Origin: an uncultured Tenacibaculum sp.
Lineage (GTDB): Bacteria; Bacteroidota; Bacteroidia; Flavobacteriales; Flavobacteriaceae
NCBI RefSeq assembly: GCF_947494125.1
Contig: NZ_CANLTU010000004.1
Coordinates: 186,001-250,000, forward strand
Reading direction: 5' to 3'
DNA length: 64,000 nt
Below, piece by piece: positions 1-9,383 of this stretch. How positions within the stretch are numbered: position 1 is the first letter of the stretch; each line of letters starts with the position of its first letter. The notes under the pieces were generated by a model that was not told the DNA's origin, made no database searches, and saw only the letters and a program-made list of their open reading frames with translations. Position numbers and translations under genes: made by a program.

Positions 1-2745
1 AATAACAAATTATTATTATCTGCTTGGGGTAGTAACTCTGCTAATTTTACAGAATACTTTCAACCTAAAAAAGATGGTGAAAATCATACTATAGAATTTA
101 ATTTAGTTGATTATATTCCTTGGGTTGAAGAAAAATTTATAGAAGAAGATAATGCTACCGAACACATTTTATTTGTAGAAAGCTCAAGCGGAAGCAGACA
201 CGAACATTATATCAAAAGTGGAACTGTACAAAATATTCACAATATACTTGTTGGATTTAATTCAAAAGAAGGTGGAGCGAATATTAATATTTTTAAACGA
301 AACGATTCTTTAAAAATACTTACAAAAGCTACGGGTAATTTTCAGGTGATGGCTACCCAAGAAAAAGGATTTGTAAAACAAGATACTATCCAAGATTTTA
401 AATTACGATCACTTTATAATGTATCTGGGTTACCTTTTGTTGTACCAAACTACCCCATTAAAGGTGAAGTAAGAACTGTTCGAGGGAAGAAAGACCCTAA
501 AAAATATGATATGGTAGTTTTTGATGTTACTACTAATGAAAAAACTGAACGTATTGAATTAACTGGTGGTCAATTTAATGTTGATGGTCAAAAACAATTT
601 AAAATTGGTGATTTAAACTTTAGAGCTTGGTACGGAGCCAAACAACGTAAAACACCTTTTAGTGTTAAATTAAACGATTTTCAATTAGAAAAATACCCTG
701 GTTCGGAAAATGCAGCTTCATTTGCGAGTGAAGTTACTGTTATTGATAAAAATGAAACTTTTGATTTTAGAATTTTTATGAATAATATTTTACATTATAA
801 AGGATATCGTTTATTTCAATCGAGTTATTCTAATGCTGGTGAAAAAATAGAACAAACGCATCTTTCTATAAACCATGATTCTTGGGGAACTAATATTACC
901 TATATTGGTTATTTCTTATTGTTTTTTGGTTTAATAGCCTCTTTATTTGTTAAAAACACTCGTTTTTATGAATTAAAAAAATCATTAAATAAAATACGAA
1001 ACAAAAAAGCTTCACTGTCAATTGGATTATTACTTTTTAGTGCTATTAGTTTTTCTCAACACAAACCAACACACCAACCAAAAGAATTATCAATAACTCA
1101 AATTGATTCTATTTTACAAAAATCTATAGTAAATAAAGAGCATGCTGATTTATTTAGCCAATTGGTAATACAAGATGCAGGTGGAAGAATGAAACCAGCT
1201 CACACTTTTGCTTCTGAATTAGTAAGAAAAGTGGCACACACTGATAATTTTAAAGGATTAACTCCTAGCCAAATTTTAGTTTCTATTACAGAAGCTCCTA
1301 TGTTTTGGTTAAACGTCCCTTTCATTTATCTTGAAAAAGGGAATACACAAATTCGTGAAATCTTAGGTTTACCTAAAAATGCTAAATATGCTCGCTTTAT
1401 CGATTTTTATGATCAAAATGGGAGTTCAAAAATTAGCCATTTAGTTATTGAAGCTCAGAAAAAAAGAATTCAAAGTAAACTTGAACAAGATGCTATAAAA
1501 ATAGAACGAAGAGTTTGGTTGCTTTCTCAAGCATTAGGTGGTGGTATTTTAAGAATTTATCCAATTCCTAATAACGAAGAAAACAAATGGGTTTCACAAC
1601 CAGAAACTTCACAAGCAAACTTTAAAGGAACAGATTCGGTATTTGTTCGCCAATCTTTACCTGTATACTTTCAATTATTACAAGCTTCAAAAAAGACATC
1701 AGATTATACTGAAACTAATAAAATTTTAGATGGAATTAAAAAATTTCAAAGAAAATTTGGTTCAAAAGTAATCCCTACTCAAGATAAAATTCAATTAGAA
1801 ATAGCTTACAATAAAGCTAACATTTTTGTTAAGTTATCTAAATACTATGGCTGCATCAGTTTATTAATGATTGTATTTGTCTTCTTTCAAATTTTCAATA
1901 ATAAACCTTGGATTAATTATGTAATTAAAGCTTTTATAGGAATTATCATAATTCTATTCATTACTCATATTTTAGGTTTAGCCTCTCGTTGGTATATAAG
2001 TGGAAATGCTCCATGGAGTAATGCTTATGAAACTATTATTTTTGTTGGTCTAGCAACCATGTTATTTGGTTTAATCTTAGGGAAAAATTCTTCTTTAACT
2101 ATAGCTGCTACTACATTTTTAACTTCTACCATTTTGTTTTTTGCGCATCAAAATTGGTTAGATCCAGAAATTGCTAATCTAGTTCCTGTATTAAACTCTT
2201 GGTGGCTATATGTACATGTTTCTATTATTGTTGCTAGTTATGGACCTTTTGCTTTAGGTATGATTTTAGGAGTTTTCTCTTTATTCTTAATTATTTTCAC
2301 AAACAAAAAGAATAAAAAGAAAATGAAATTACATTTAAAAGAACTAACTACCATTAATGAAATGGCAATAACTGTTGGTTTAGTAATGCTTACCATTGGT
2401 AACTTTTTAGGAGGTATGTGGGCCAATGAAAGTTGGGGCCGTTATTGGGGTTGGGACCCTAAAGAAACTTGGGCGTTAATATCTATTATGGTCTATGCAT
2501 TTATTTTGCATATGCGTTTAATTCCTGGATTACGTAGTAAATACACATTTAATTTATGGTCAATAATTGCATTTGCATCTATTATGATGACATATTTTGG
2601 TGTTAATTTCTATTTATCTGGGCTACACTCTTATGCCAGTGGAGATAAAGTAATTACTCCAACTTCTGTATATTACTCTATTTCTTTTGTATTTATCATC
2701 GGCTTAATTGCATGGTTTAAACACAAGAAGTTTTACAAAAAATAA
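1..2745 (+). CDS. ccsA: ResB-CcsA fusion, cytochrome c maturation (5' truncated)
   Basis: The frame is open from base 1, so the real gene begins before the window and the ORF-track start at 346 is only the first internal start codon. The visible 914 residues hold the C-terminal part of a ResB-like domain, membrane segments, a long extracytoplasmic stretch and a C-terminal multi-pass CcsA domain. The heme-handling motif WGRYWGWDPKETWAL lies near the C-terminus, followed by further membrane helices. The family (system II heme export and ligation) attaches heme to apocytochrome c on the outer face of the inner membrane. A ResB-CcsA fusion of roughly 1,050 residues is common in Flavobacteriia. 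The assignment is firm; the N-terminus is not visible. Confidence 0.93.
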   Translation, partial: NNKLLLSAWGSNSANFTEYFQPKKDGENHTIEFNLVDYIPWVEEKFIEEDNATEHILFVESSSGSRHEHYIKSGTVQNIHNILVGFNSKEGGANINIFKRNDSLKILTKATGNFQVMATQEKGFVKQDTIQDFKLRSLYNVSGLPFVVPNYPIKGEVRTVRGKKDPKKYDMVVFDVTTNEKTERIELTGGQFNVDGQKQFKIGDLNFRAWYGAKQRKTPFSVKLNDFQLEKYPGSENAASFASEVTVIDKNETFDFRIFMNNILHYKGYRLFQSSYSNAGEKIEQTHLSINHDSWGTNITYIGYFLLFFGLIASLFVKNTRFYELKKSLNKIRNKKASLSIGLLLFSAISFSQHKPTHQPKELSITQIDSILQKSIVNKEHADLFSQLVIQDAGGRMKPAHTFASELVRKVAHTDNFKGLTPSQILVSITEAPMFWLNVPFIYLEKGNTQIREILGLPKNAKYARFIDFYDQNGSSKISHLVIEAQKKRIQSKLEQDAIKIERRVWLLSQALGGGILRIYPIPNNEENKWVSQPETSQANFKGTDSVFVRQSLPVYFQLLQASKKTSDYTETNKILDGIKKFQRKFGSKVIPTQDKIQLEIAYNKANIFVKLSKYYGCISLLMIVFVFFQIFNNKPWINYVIKAFIGIIIILFITHILGLASRWYISGNAPWSNAYETIIFVGLATMLFGLILGKNSSLTIAATTFLTSTILFFAHQNWLDPEIANLVPVLNSWWLYVHVSIIVASYGPFALGMILGVFSLFLIIFTNKKNKKKMKLHLKELTTINEMAITVGLVMLTIGNFLGGMWANESWGRYWGWDPKETWALISIMVYAFILHMRLIPGLRSKYTFNLWSIIAFASIMMTYFGVNFYLSGLHSYASGDKVITPTSVYYSISFVFIIGLIAWFKHKKFYKK

Positions 2746-2766
2746 TTATAATAAATTAGAATGACG

Positions 2767-2774
2767 TACTTTTG
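2767..2774 (+). promoter_or_regulatory. Bacteroidota -7 box
   Basis: TACTTTTG matches the TAnnTTTG consensus exactly and lies 21 bases before the ATG at 2796. I see no clear -33 TTG. The box overlaps the TTG that the ORF track uses as a start, which argues that the TTG is not the real start. Confidence 0.55.
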
Positions 2775-2795
2775 CGCGTTGTTAAAAAAGAAATT

Positions 2796-3311
2796 ATGTT
2801 CAATAAAAATATAAAATTAGTTTTAGCTGGATTAACTGCTATTTGGTCGGTATATGAATTTACTCAAGGTAATATAATGAATGGTATATCTATTTTGTTA
2901 CTTACAGGTATATTTATACTTTTCTATTTCAAAAATGAGTTTATTTTATTAGCTTTTTTACAATTAAGAAAACAAAACTTTGCAGGAGCTACAAAATGGT
3001 TAAGTTATATTAAAAATCCTTCAACAGCTTTAATTCAAAAACAAGAAGGTTATTACAACTATCTTCATGGTATAATGTTGTCTCAAACTAACATTACGCA
3101 AGCTGAAAAGTTTTTACGAAAAGCTGTAAAATTAGGATTGGCAATGGATCATGATTTAGCTATGGCTAAATTACAATTGGCAGGAATTGCTATGACTAAA
3201 CGTAGAAAACGTGAAGCAACTAATTTAATGGCTGAAGCTAAAAAGCTAGACAAGCATGGAATGCTAAAAGAGCAAATGCAAATGATGAAACAACAAATGA
3301 AGAAAATTTAG
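2796..3311 (+). CDS. Small membrane protein with TPR-like C-terminal half
   Basis: The track starts at a TTG (2772) inside a probable promoter box; the ATG at 2796 (MFNKNIKLVLAG) is preferred, giving 171 residues. Two hydrophobic segments occupy about residues 6-22 and 27-50. The rest is helical and basic, with the look of one or two TPR-like repeats (LRKAVKLGLAMDHDLAMAKL) and a Met/Gln/Lys-rich tail. I do not recognise a specific family function. It sits between the cytochrome c maturation gene and the polysaccharide genes and appears to have its own promoter. A membrane-anchored scaffold role would be a guess. Confidence 0.7.
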   Translation: MFNKNIKLVLAGLTAIWSVYEFTQGNIMNGISILLLTGIFILFYFKNEFILLAFLQLRKQNFAGATKWLSYIKNPSTALIQKQEGYYNYLHGIMLSQTNITQAEKFLRKAVKLGLAMDHDLAMAKLQLAGIAMTKRRKREATNLMAEAKKLDKHGMLKEQMQMMKQQMKKI

Positions 3312-3354
3312 TTCTTTTTATTTTTTTGTACTTTTAACTTCTAATAAACAATCA

Positions 3355-5259
3355 ATGATTAGAAAACTAGTTTTAAAAGCCTTTGAGAAATATGCTTCTC
3401 GATGGGTTGTTTTAATAATAGATATTATATTAGTTTGTATATCTTTTCTTTTAGCTTATACTGTTCGTTTTAATGCTAGTTTAAATTTTGACGTTCAAAA
3501 TTTATATTATCAAATTCCGTTTATAGCCACAATAGCTCTAGTTAGTTTTCTTACCGTTGGGTCCTATAGAGGTATCGTAAGACATACCGGAACTAGAGAT
3601 GCTTTTAATGTTTTTGTAGGTGTTACTTTGCTATCAATGATAACAATAAGTATTGTTTTAATTAATAATACATTTAAAATCATTCCTAGCTTTACTATTC
3701 CGAAATCTATTGTTATTATCCATTATTTAATTTCAGTATTAATCTTAGTCGTCAGCAGGTATGTATTTAAAGCTTTTTTTGAAATTATTTCTACTGAATT
3801 AGATACAATTACTAATGTACTTATTTATGGTGCTGGTGATTCTGGTTTAATTACTTATGGAGCATTAAATAGAGATACAAAAAACAAATACGAAGTATTA
3901 GGCTTTCTTGATGATGATGAAAAAAAAGCAGGAAAGAAGATTAATCGAATCAAAATTTTTGATGGAAAAAAAATAGACAAAAATTTTATTGACAACAAAC
4001 AAATCGATGAAATCATTATTTCTATTCAAAATGCTAAACCTGAAAAACTACTTTATTTAACAGATAATTTATTAGCACTTGGTGTTAAAGTTAAAATTGT
4101 ACCTCCTCTTTCAAAATGGATTGACGGAGATTTAGAAGCTAATCAAATTAAAAGTGTTAAAATAGAAGATTTACTTGATAGGAAACCTATTTTAATAGAT
4201 AACCCTATCGTTAAACGAGAGGTTGCTAATAAAATTATTTTAGTAACCGGAGCTGCTGGTTCTATTGGTTCAGAAATTTCTAGACAACTAAGTTCATATG
4301 ACCATGAACAATTAATTTTAGTTGATCAAGCTGAATCTCCTTTATACGATCTTCAACAAGAACTTATTCAAAAAGATAAAAAAAACTTCACTTCAATAGT
4401 TGCTGATGTAAGAGATGAAAAAAGAATGTCTCAAATATTTGAACAATATAAACCTCATAAAGTTTTTCACGCTGCTGCATATAAACATGTTCCTTTAATG
4501 GAAATGAGTCCTTACGAAGCTGTGAAAATAAACATTGGAGGAACAAAAACTATTGCTGACTTAGCAATAAAACACCACGTTGATCGTTTTGTAATGGTTT
4601 CTACTGATAAAGCAGTAAACCCTACTAATGTAATGGGAGCTACAAAAAGAGTCGCAGAAATGTATATTAGCTGTTTAAGTAAGTTAAACAATCATAATAC
4701 AAAGTTCACAACAACACGTTTTGGAAATGTTTTAGGCTCTAATGGTTCAGTTATCCCTCTTTTTAAGAGACAAATTGAAAATGGAGGGCCATTAACAGTT
4801 ACTCATAAAGATATTACGCGATATTTTATGACTATCCCTGAAGCTTGTCGTTTGGTACTAGAAGCTGGAACAATGGGAAATGGTGGTGAGATTTATATTT
4901 TTGACATGGGGAATTCTGTTAAAATATATGACATTGCTAAAAGAATGATTCATTTATCTGGATTATATTTCCCTGAAGATATTGATATAAAAATAACTGG
5001 ATTACGCCCTGGCGAAAAACTATACGAAGAATTATTAGCTAATGGAGAGAATACTTCTCCAACTTATCATGATAAAATTATGATTGCTAGAAATCAAGAA
5101 TTAAATATTGATCTAATAAAAAATAAAATTATTGATTTATGTCTTGCTAATAAAAGTCACGATAATCAAAAAACGGTACAACTAATAAAAGAAATTGTAC
5201 CAGAATATAAATCGAACAATTCTATCTATGAAAAATTAGATGTTGTTACAAGAAATTAA
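3355..5259 (+). CDS. Membrane UDP-sugar 4,6-dehydratase, PglF/WbpM/CapD type
   Basis: At 634 residues this has the full length of the membrane-bound PglF/WbpM family. About four hydrophobic helices lie in the first 135 residues, then a Rossmann-like domain (LIYGAGDSGLITYG, about 156-170), then the catalytic SDR domain with VTGAAGSIGSEIS near residue 297. The active-site stretch VSTDKAVNPTNVMGATKR (about 415-432) has Met where classical SDRs have Tyr, as is typical of this family. The reaction is removal of water from UDP-GlcNAc to give the 4-keto-6-deoxy sugar at the inner membrane. It precedes wza- and wzc-like genes. Its product could feed the DegT aminotransferase at 20898, but the substrate is inferred. 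Confidence 0.9.
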   Translation: MIRKLVLKAFEKYASRWVVLIIDIILVCISFLLAYTVRFNASLNFDVQNLYYQIPFIATIALVSFLTVGSYRGIVRHTGTRDAFNVFVGVTLLSMITISIVLINNTFKIIPSFTIPKSIVIIHYLISVLILVVSRYVFKAFFEIISTELDTITNVLIYGAGDSGLITYGALNRDTKNKYEVLGFLDDDEKKAGKKINRIKIFDGKKIDKNFIDNKQIDEIIISIQNAKPEKLLYLTDNLLALGVKVKIVPPLSKWIDGDLEANQIKSVKIEDLLDRKPILIDNPIVKREVANKIILVTGAAGSIGSEISRQLSSYDHEQLILVDQAESPLYDLQQELIQKDKKNFTSIVADVRDEKRMSQIFEQYKPHKVFHAAAYKHVPLMEMSPYEAVKINIGGTKTIADLAIKHHVDRFVMVSTDKAVNPTNVMGATKRVAEMYISCLSKLNNHNTKFTTTRFGNVLGSNGSVIPLFKRQIENGGPLTVTHKDITRYFMTIPEACRLVLEAGTMGNGGEIYIFDMGNSVKIYDIAKRMIHLSGLYFPEDIDIKITGLRPGEKLYEELLANGENTSPTYHDKIMIARNQELNIDLIKNKIIDLCLANKSHDNQKTVQLIKEIVPEYKSNNSIYEKLDVVTRN

Positions 5260-5264
5260 ATTAG

Positions 5265-5272
5265 TACTTTCG
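5265..5272 (+). promoter_or_regulatory. -7 box before the export lipoprotein gene
   Basis: TACTTTCG is one base from TAnnTTTG and lies 16 bases before the ATG at 5289. It would give the wza-wzc pair its own start of transcription. No convincing -33 element was identified. Confidence 0.4.
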
Positions 5273-5288
5273 CAAAAAAATTCAACAA

Positions 5289-6056
5289 ATGCTAAGAGTT
5301 ATAAAAATTTTGTTAGCCATTCTACTGCTAACTATTACTTCATGTGTTTCGAAAAAGGAAATTGTATACTTCCAAAACCATGAAACAAGTCAATCATTAA
5401 TAAATAACACTTATAAAATTACTTTTAAACCAAGTGATTTGGTTCAAATAACGATTTCAGCTTCAGACTTAGAAGCTGTAAAACCTTTTAATTTATCAGC
5501 TGTTGCATATGCAACAACAACAAATAGTCTTGCTGCTGCTCCACAACAACAATCTTATCTAATAGATAGTAATGGTTTTATAGAGTTTCCTATTTTAGGA
5601 AATATAAAGTTAGGAGGGTTAACAAGACAGGAAGCTATTTCATTATTAAAAAACAAACTATCTCCTGATTATGTTAAAAATCCGACTATTAATATAAAAA
5701 TTTCGAATTTTTCGGTTACTGTTTTAGGAGATGTTAAAAGTCCTGGGAATTTTATTATTCCTAATGAAAGAGTTTCAGTGATAGAAGCAATTGGTTTAGC
5801 TGGTGACTTAAATATTTCTGGAATACGAAACATAGAAGTAAAAAGGGAAGAAAACAGTACAATTAAAACTTATAATTTAGATTTACGTTCTAATATGATT
5901 TTCACTTCGCCTGCATACTATTTACAACAAAATGATATCGTATATGTAAAACCTAACAAAGCGGCGTCACAATCTGCTTCTTATAACCAAAATACTGGTT
6001 TATTTATTTCTATTGGTTCTGTAATTATTTCTTTAATCTCTATTTTAACAAGGTAA
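5289..6056 (+). CDS. Wza-like polysaccharide export lipoprotein
   Basis: The 255-residue product starts with a lipoprotein signal peptide ending in TITSC (Cys19), then KKEIVYFQNH, as in Bacteroidota export proteins. A poly-export domain with segments such as IKFPSDLVQI-type strands is followed by an SLBB-like domain (TVLGDVKSPGNFIIP, about 144-158). A hydrophobic C-terminal helix (GLFISIGSVIISLISIL) probably crosses the outer membrane. The family forms the outer-membrane channel for capsule or exopolysaccharide. It lies six bases before the tyrosine kinase gene, its usual inner-membrane partner, so the two are likely co-expressed. Confidence 0.92.
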   Translation: MLRVIKILLAILLLTITSCVSKKEIVYFQNHETSQSLINNTYKITFKPSDLVQITISASDLEAVKPFNLSAVAYATTTNSLAAAPQQQSYLIDSNGFIEFPILGNIKLGGLTRQEAISLLKNKLSPDYVKNPTINIKISNFSVTVLGDVKSPGNFIIPNERVSVIEAIGLAGDLNISGIRNIEVKREENSTIKTYNLDLRSNMIFTSPAYYLQQNDIVYVKPNKAASQSASYNQNTGLFISIGSVIISLISILTR

Positions 6057-6062
6057 ACGAAC

Positions 6063-8432
6063 ATGAATAACGAACAATATTCTCCACAAATTCAAGATAA
6101 CGATACCATTAACATTAGAGCTGAATTAGAAAAATATTTGATTCATTGGAAATGGTTTGTTTTAGGTATTATAATTTCTGTTATTGGAGCTTTTTTATAT
6201 TTAAGATATAGTACTCCTAAATATAATGCAACGGCTACTATCCTAATTAAAAATGATAAAAAGGGAGGGCTTTCAGATGAGCTCGCTGCGTTCGGTGACC
6301 TTGGTATTGTTGGAGGGTCAAGTAAAAATATTGATAATGAAATTGAAATTATAAAATCAAGAAGGCTTATACATGATGTTATAAATAAACTAAATTTAAA
6401 TGTTAAATATATAGTTGAAGGTACTATTAAAGAATCAGAGTTATATAATAATAGTCCAATTTCTTTAATCTCTATAGATTCTTTGTCGTATAATTTAAAT
6501 AAATTAGATACTGTTTTAAACGTTCGTATTTTATCTGATAAAAAATTTAACCTATTAGACAAAAACGGTAATTCTATTTCAGAAAATTCATTTAATAAAT
6601 CTATCAAAAGCCCTAATATTGGAAAGTTTAGAATTATAAAAAGTAATAATTTTTCAAAAAACTCAATAAATAAAACTTTAAAAATACTTTTTAGTTCAAT
6701 AGATAGAACTATTGATTCTTACCAAAATAGCATTAACGTATCTCCAATAAATAAAAGATCTAGTGTTTTAAAATTGTCTTTACAATCTGAATTAAAGGAA
6801 AAAGCTGAAGACGTATTAGATGAATTAGTTATTCAATATAATAATGATGCTATTTTAGATAAAAAACAAGTTTCAGAAAAAACTAATGATTTTATTATTG
6901 AACGTTTAAATAGTGTTGGTAATGAATTAGCAGGAATAGATGATAAAGTTCAGATATTTAAAAGTAAAAACAATATTACTGATATTGAATCCGAAGCTAA
7001 ATTAACCCTAGAAACCAATACACAAAACCGTCAGAAATTAATAGAAGCATCGACTGAATTGAGTTTAGCTAAATCATTAAGTAAAGAACTAACTAATAAT
7101 GATTATCTACCTGCAAATTTAGGCTTATCAGATTCAAATATAGCTAAATCTATAGCCGAATATAATTTATTGATTACCCAATTAAAACGTTTAGAGAAAA
7201 GTGCTGGAGATAAGAATACTGTACTTATAGAAGTTCAAGATAATATTTCTAATTTAAAAAATTCTTTGAGAAAAAGTTTAGAAAACGCTGTCAAATCACT
7301 TCAAATTAAAGTAAATAGCTTACAACGTGAATCAGGTAGATTTAGCTCTAAAATTTCATCTATTCCTTCTAAAGAAAGAGAGTTTTTAGATATTGCTCGT
7401 CAACAAGAGATTATTGCTGGTTTGTATTCTTATTTATTAAAGAAAAAAGAAGAAACGGCTATATCTCTTACCGCAACTGCTGTTCCAAATGCAAAAATTA
7501 TAGATAAAGCTTATGGCTCAAACATCCCTGTAAGTCCTAAAAGAAAAATAATATACTTAGCAGCTCTTTTATTAGGCCTCATAATACCTTTTATAATTAT
7601 ATATTTAAAAGAGCTTTTAGATACAAAAGTTCATACTAAGAAAGATATTGAAGAACATACAACAATTCCTTACTTAGGTGATATTCCTCATTCTGTAACT
7701 AGAGAGAAAATTGTTATAAACTCAAGTGCTCGTTCTAGTACTGCTGAAGCTTTTAGATTAATTAGAACTAATCTAGATTTTATGCTTCCGCAAAAAACTA
7801 CGGAAAAAGGTAACACTATTTTTGTTACTTCTACAACTAGTGGAGAAGGAAAATCATTTACATCAATTAACTTAGCAGCTTCTTTATCTTTATCTGGAAA
7901 AAAAATTGTTTTAGTTGGTATGGACTTAAGGGCTCCAAAAATCACAGAATATCTTGAAATTCCTGACAGAAAAGGAATTACTAATTTTCTAACTAATAAT
8001 AGTATTACTTTAGATTCGTTAAAATTTTCTATTGATGAAATACCAAGCTTAGACATTATTGCTTCTGGTGCTATACCTCCTAACCCAGCTGAATTGTTAA
8101 TGTCTGACAAAATCGGAGATATTTTTACTGAATTAGAAGAGAAATATGATTATGTCATTATAGATACTGCTCCTGTTAATTTAGTTACAGATACGATGTT
8201 AATATCAAAACATGCAAACATGGTGTTATATGTTACAAGAGCTAATTATCTTGATAAAAGAATGTTAATAGTACCACAAACTTTATATAAAGATAAAAAG
8301 CTTCCTAATGTAGCTATTGTCTTAAATGATGTTGATATAAAACGTGGGTATGGATATGGGTATGGATATGGATATGGATATGGTATCCCAGAAGAAGAAG
8401 ATTTACCATGGTACAAAAGACTATTTAGTTAA
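6063..8432 (+). CDS. Wzc-like chain-length regulator and BY-type tyrosine kinase
   Basis: The 789-residue protein has the Wzc plan. An N-terminal Wzz domain begins with a membrane helix (about 31-50). A long coiled-coil periplasmic part and a GNVR-like region (SKEREFLDIARQQEI) lead to a second helix (about 497-516). The cytoplasmic kinase has Walker A TSGEGKSFTSIN (about 592-603), Walker A' VLVGMDLRAPK and Walker B VIIDTAPV. The C-terminus carries the tyrosine cluster GYGYGYGYGYGYG (about 762-774), the expected autophosphorylation tail, encoded by a hexanucleotide repeat. It controls polymer length and export with the Wza-like protein; the phosphatase that should reverse it is the convergent gene at 8484. 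Confidence 0.94.
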   Translation: MNNEQYSPQIQDNDTINIRAELEKYLIHWKWFVLGIIISVIGAFLYLRYSTPKYNATATILIKNDKKGGLSDELAAFGDLGIVGGSSKNIDNEIEIIKSRRLIHDVINKLNLNVKYIVEGTIKESELYNNSPISLISIDSLSYNLNKLDTVLNVRILSDKKFNLLDKNGNSISENSFNKSIKSPNIGKFRIIKSNNFSKNSINKTLKILFSSIDRTIDSYQNSINVSPINKRSSVLKLSLQSELKEKAEDVLDELVIQYNNDAILDKKQVSEKTNDFIIERLNSVGNELAGIDDKVQIFKSKNNITDIESEAKLTLETNTQNRQKLIEASTELSLAKSLSKELTNNDYLPANLGLSDSNIAKSIAEYNLLITQLKRLEKSAGDKNTVLIEVQDNISNLKNSLRKSLENAVKSLQIKVNSLQRESGRFSSKISSIPSKEREFLDIARQQEIIAGLYSYLLKKKEETAISLTATAVPNAKIIDKAYGSNIPVSPKRKIIYLAALLLGLIIPFIIIYLKELLDTKVHTKKDIEEHTTIPYLGDIPHSVTREKIVINSSARSSTAEAFRLIRTNLDFMLPQKTTEKGNTIFVTSTTSGEGKSFTSINLAASLSLSGKKIVLVGMDLRAPKITEYLEIPDRKGITNFLTNNSITLDSLKFSIDEIPSLDIIASGAIPPNPAELLMSDKIGDIFTELEEKYDYVIIDTAPVNLVTDTMLISKHANMVLYVTRANYLDKRMLIVPQTLYKDKKLPNVAIVLNDVDIKRGYGYGYGYGYGYGIPEEEDLPWYKRLFS
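8346..8384 (+). repeat. Hexanucleotide repeat encoding the Tyr-Gly tail
   Basis: Thirty-nine bases of GGN-TAT units, alternating glycine and tyrosine codons with six tyrosines, lie near the 3' end of the wzc-like gene. The third base of the glycine codon varies (ggg, gga, ggt), so the array is not perfectly uniform. Gain or loss of a unit would keep the frame and change the number of phosphorylatable tyrosines. Confidence 0.85.
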
Positions 8433-8446
8433 ATAGTTTATACTAC

Positions 8447-8489
8447 TTATAAATAAAAAGGAAGCCTAATGCTTCCTTTTTATTTATAA
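8447..8489. terminator. Bidirectional terminator between wzc and phosphatase
   Basis: A perfect 19-bp inverted repeat (left arm 8447-8465, right arm 8471-8489) surrounds the loop ctaat. A/T runs flank the GGAAGC core on both sides, so it can end transcription from either direction. It includes the stop codon of the minus-strand phosphatase gene. Confidence 0.9.
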
Positions 8490-9221
8490 AAATTTTTTAT
8501 TATTTCTCAATAAATGTTCTATTTGTTTTTTAATCTTAATTGTTCCTATTCTATTTAATAGTTTAAGATGATTATGGTGATGTGTATCTGTCCCTACAAA
8601 ATCATACATATTTTCTTTTAATAATTTCTGAGCCGTTTTTTGTACTCCTTTACCATATTGCTCCGTTAAAGACAATAAATTAAGTTGAAAAACACATCCT
8701 GCTTTTTTTAATTTATAAAAATTTTGAAAATCATTATGATAAAAATTATAACGTTCTGGGTGAGCTAATACAGGTTTATATCCTTTTAACTGAATTTCAA
8801 ATAAAACATCATATAAATTATATGGTGCATTGAAATATGACATTTCTACCAAAATATAATTATCATTTAAAGTTAAAATATCATTTTCTTTAAGTCTTTC
8901 TACAAATTGTTCATCCATCATATATTCAGCTGCTGCATTAATATTTATATCATGAAAACCTTGTTTAATTAACTCATCTTTTACTAACGTTAATTTATCT
9001 TTTATCGTTTTTGATGAATTAGGATACACATCTCCTAAAACATGTGGTGTAGTAATAAAATTCTTAATTCCATAAGAGTGCATCTTAGTTATTAAGGAGA
9101 TTGAATTTTCTAAATCTTTTGCTCCATCATCAATTCCTGGAAGTAAATGAGAATGTATATCAACAAATCCATCTGGGAAAAACTCATTTAATGGAATATC
9201 TTTTTTCTTAAAAAACAACAT
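8484..9221 (-). CDS. PHP-domain tyrosine-protein phosphatase, CpsB/YwqE type
   Basis: The 245-residue cytoplasmic protein has the metal-binding signature DIHSHLLPGIDDGAKD near residue 22, TTPHV near 60, LAHPERY in the middle and GTDTHHHNH near the C-terminus. These are the hallmarks of manganese-dependent PHP phosphatases that dephosphorylate BY-kinases. Convergent placement next to the wzc-like kinase strongly suggests that kinase is the substrate. It is separated from it only by a shared terminator hairpin and probably has its own promoter in the gap before the GlcNAc kinase gene. Length and motifs are normal for the family. Confidence 0.93.
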   Translation of the reverse strand: MLFFKKKDIPLNEFFPDGFVDIHSHLLPGIDDGAKDLENSISLITKMHSYGIKNFITTPHVLGDVYPNSSKTIKDKLTLVKDELIKQGFHDININAAAEYMMDEQFVERLKENDILTLNDNYILVEMSYFNAPYNLYDVLFEIQLKGYKPVLAHPERYNFYHNDFQNFYKLKKAGCVFQLNLLSLTEQYGKGVQKTAQKLLKENMYDFVGTDTHHHNHLKLLNRIGTIKIKKQIEHLLRNNKKFL

Positions 9222-9331
9222 ATAATATATTAATCACTAATTAATTTACAAATTTACACTAATAATATACCCTATCTTAACAAAATCTATACCTTTTTTC
9301 ACAACGAAAACGATTGAGATTATTTCTCCTA

Positions 9332-9362
9332 TTGTACAACTAAATTTGATAGTATATATTTG
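9332..9362 (+). promoter_or_regulatory. -33/-7 promoter of the GlcNAc kinase gene
   Basis: TTG at 9332-9334, 20 bases of spacing, then TATATTTG at 9355-9362, which matches TAnnTTTG. The ATG follows at 9384, leaving a short leader. Confidence 0.6.
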
Positions 9363-9383
9363 AGCAAAACTAAATAAAATATA

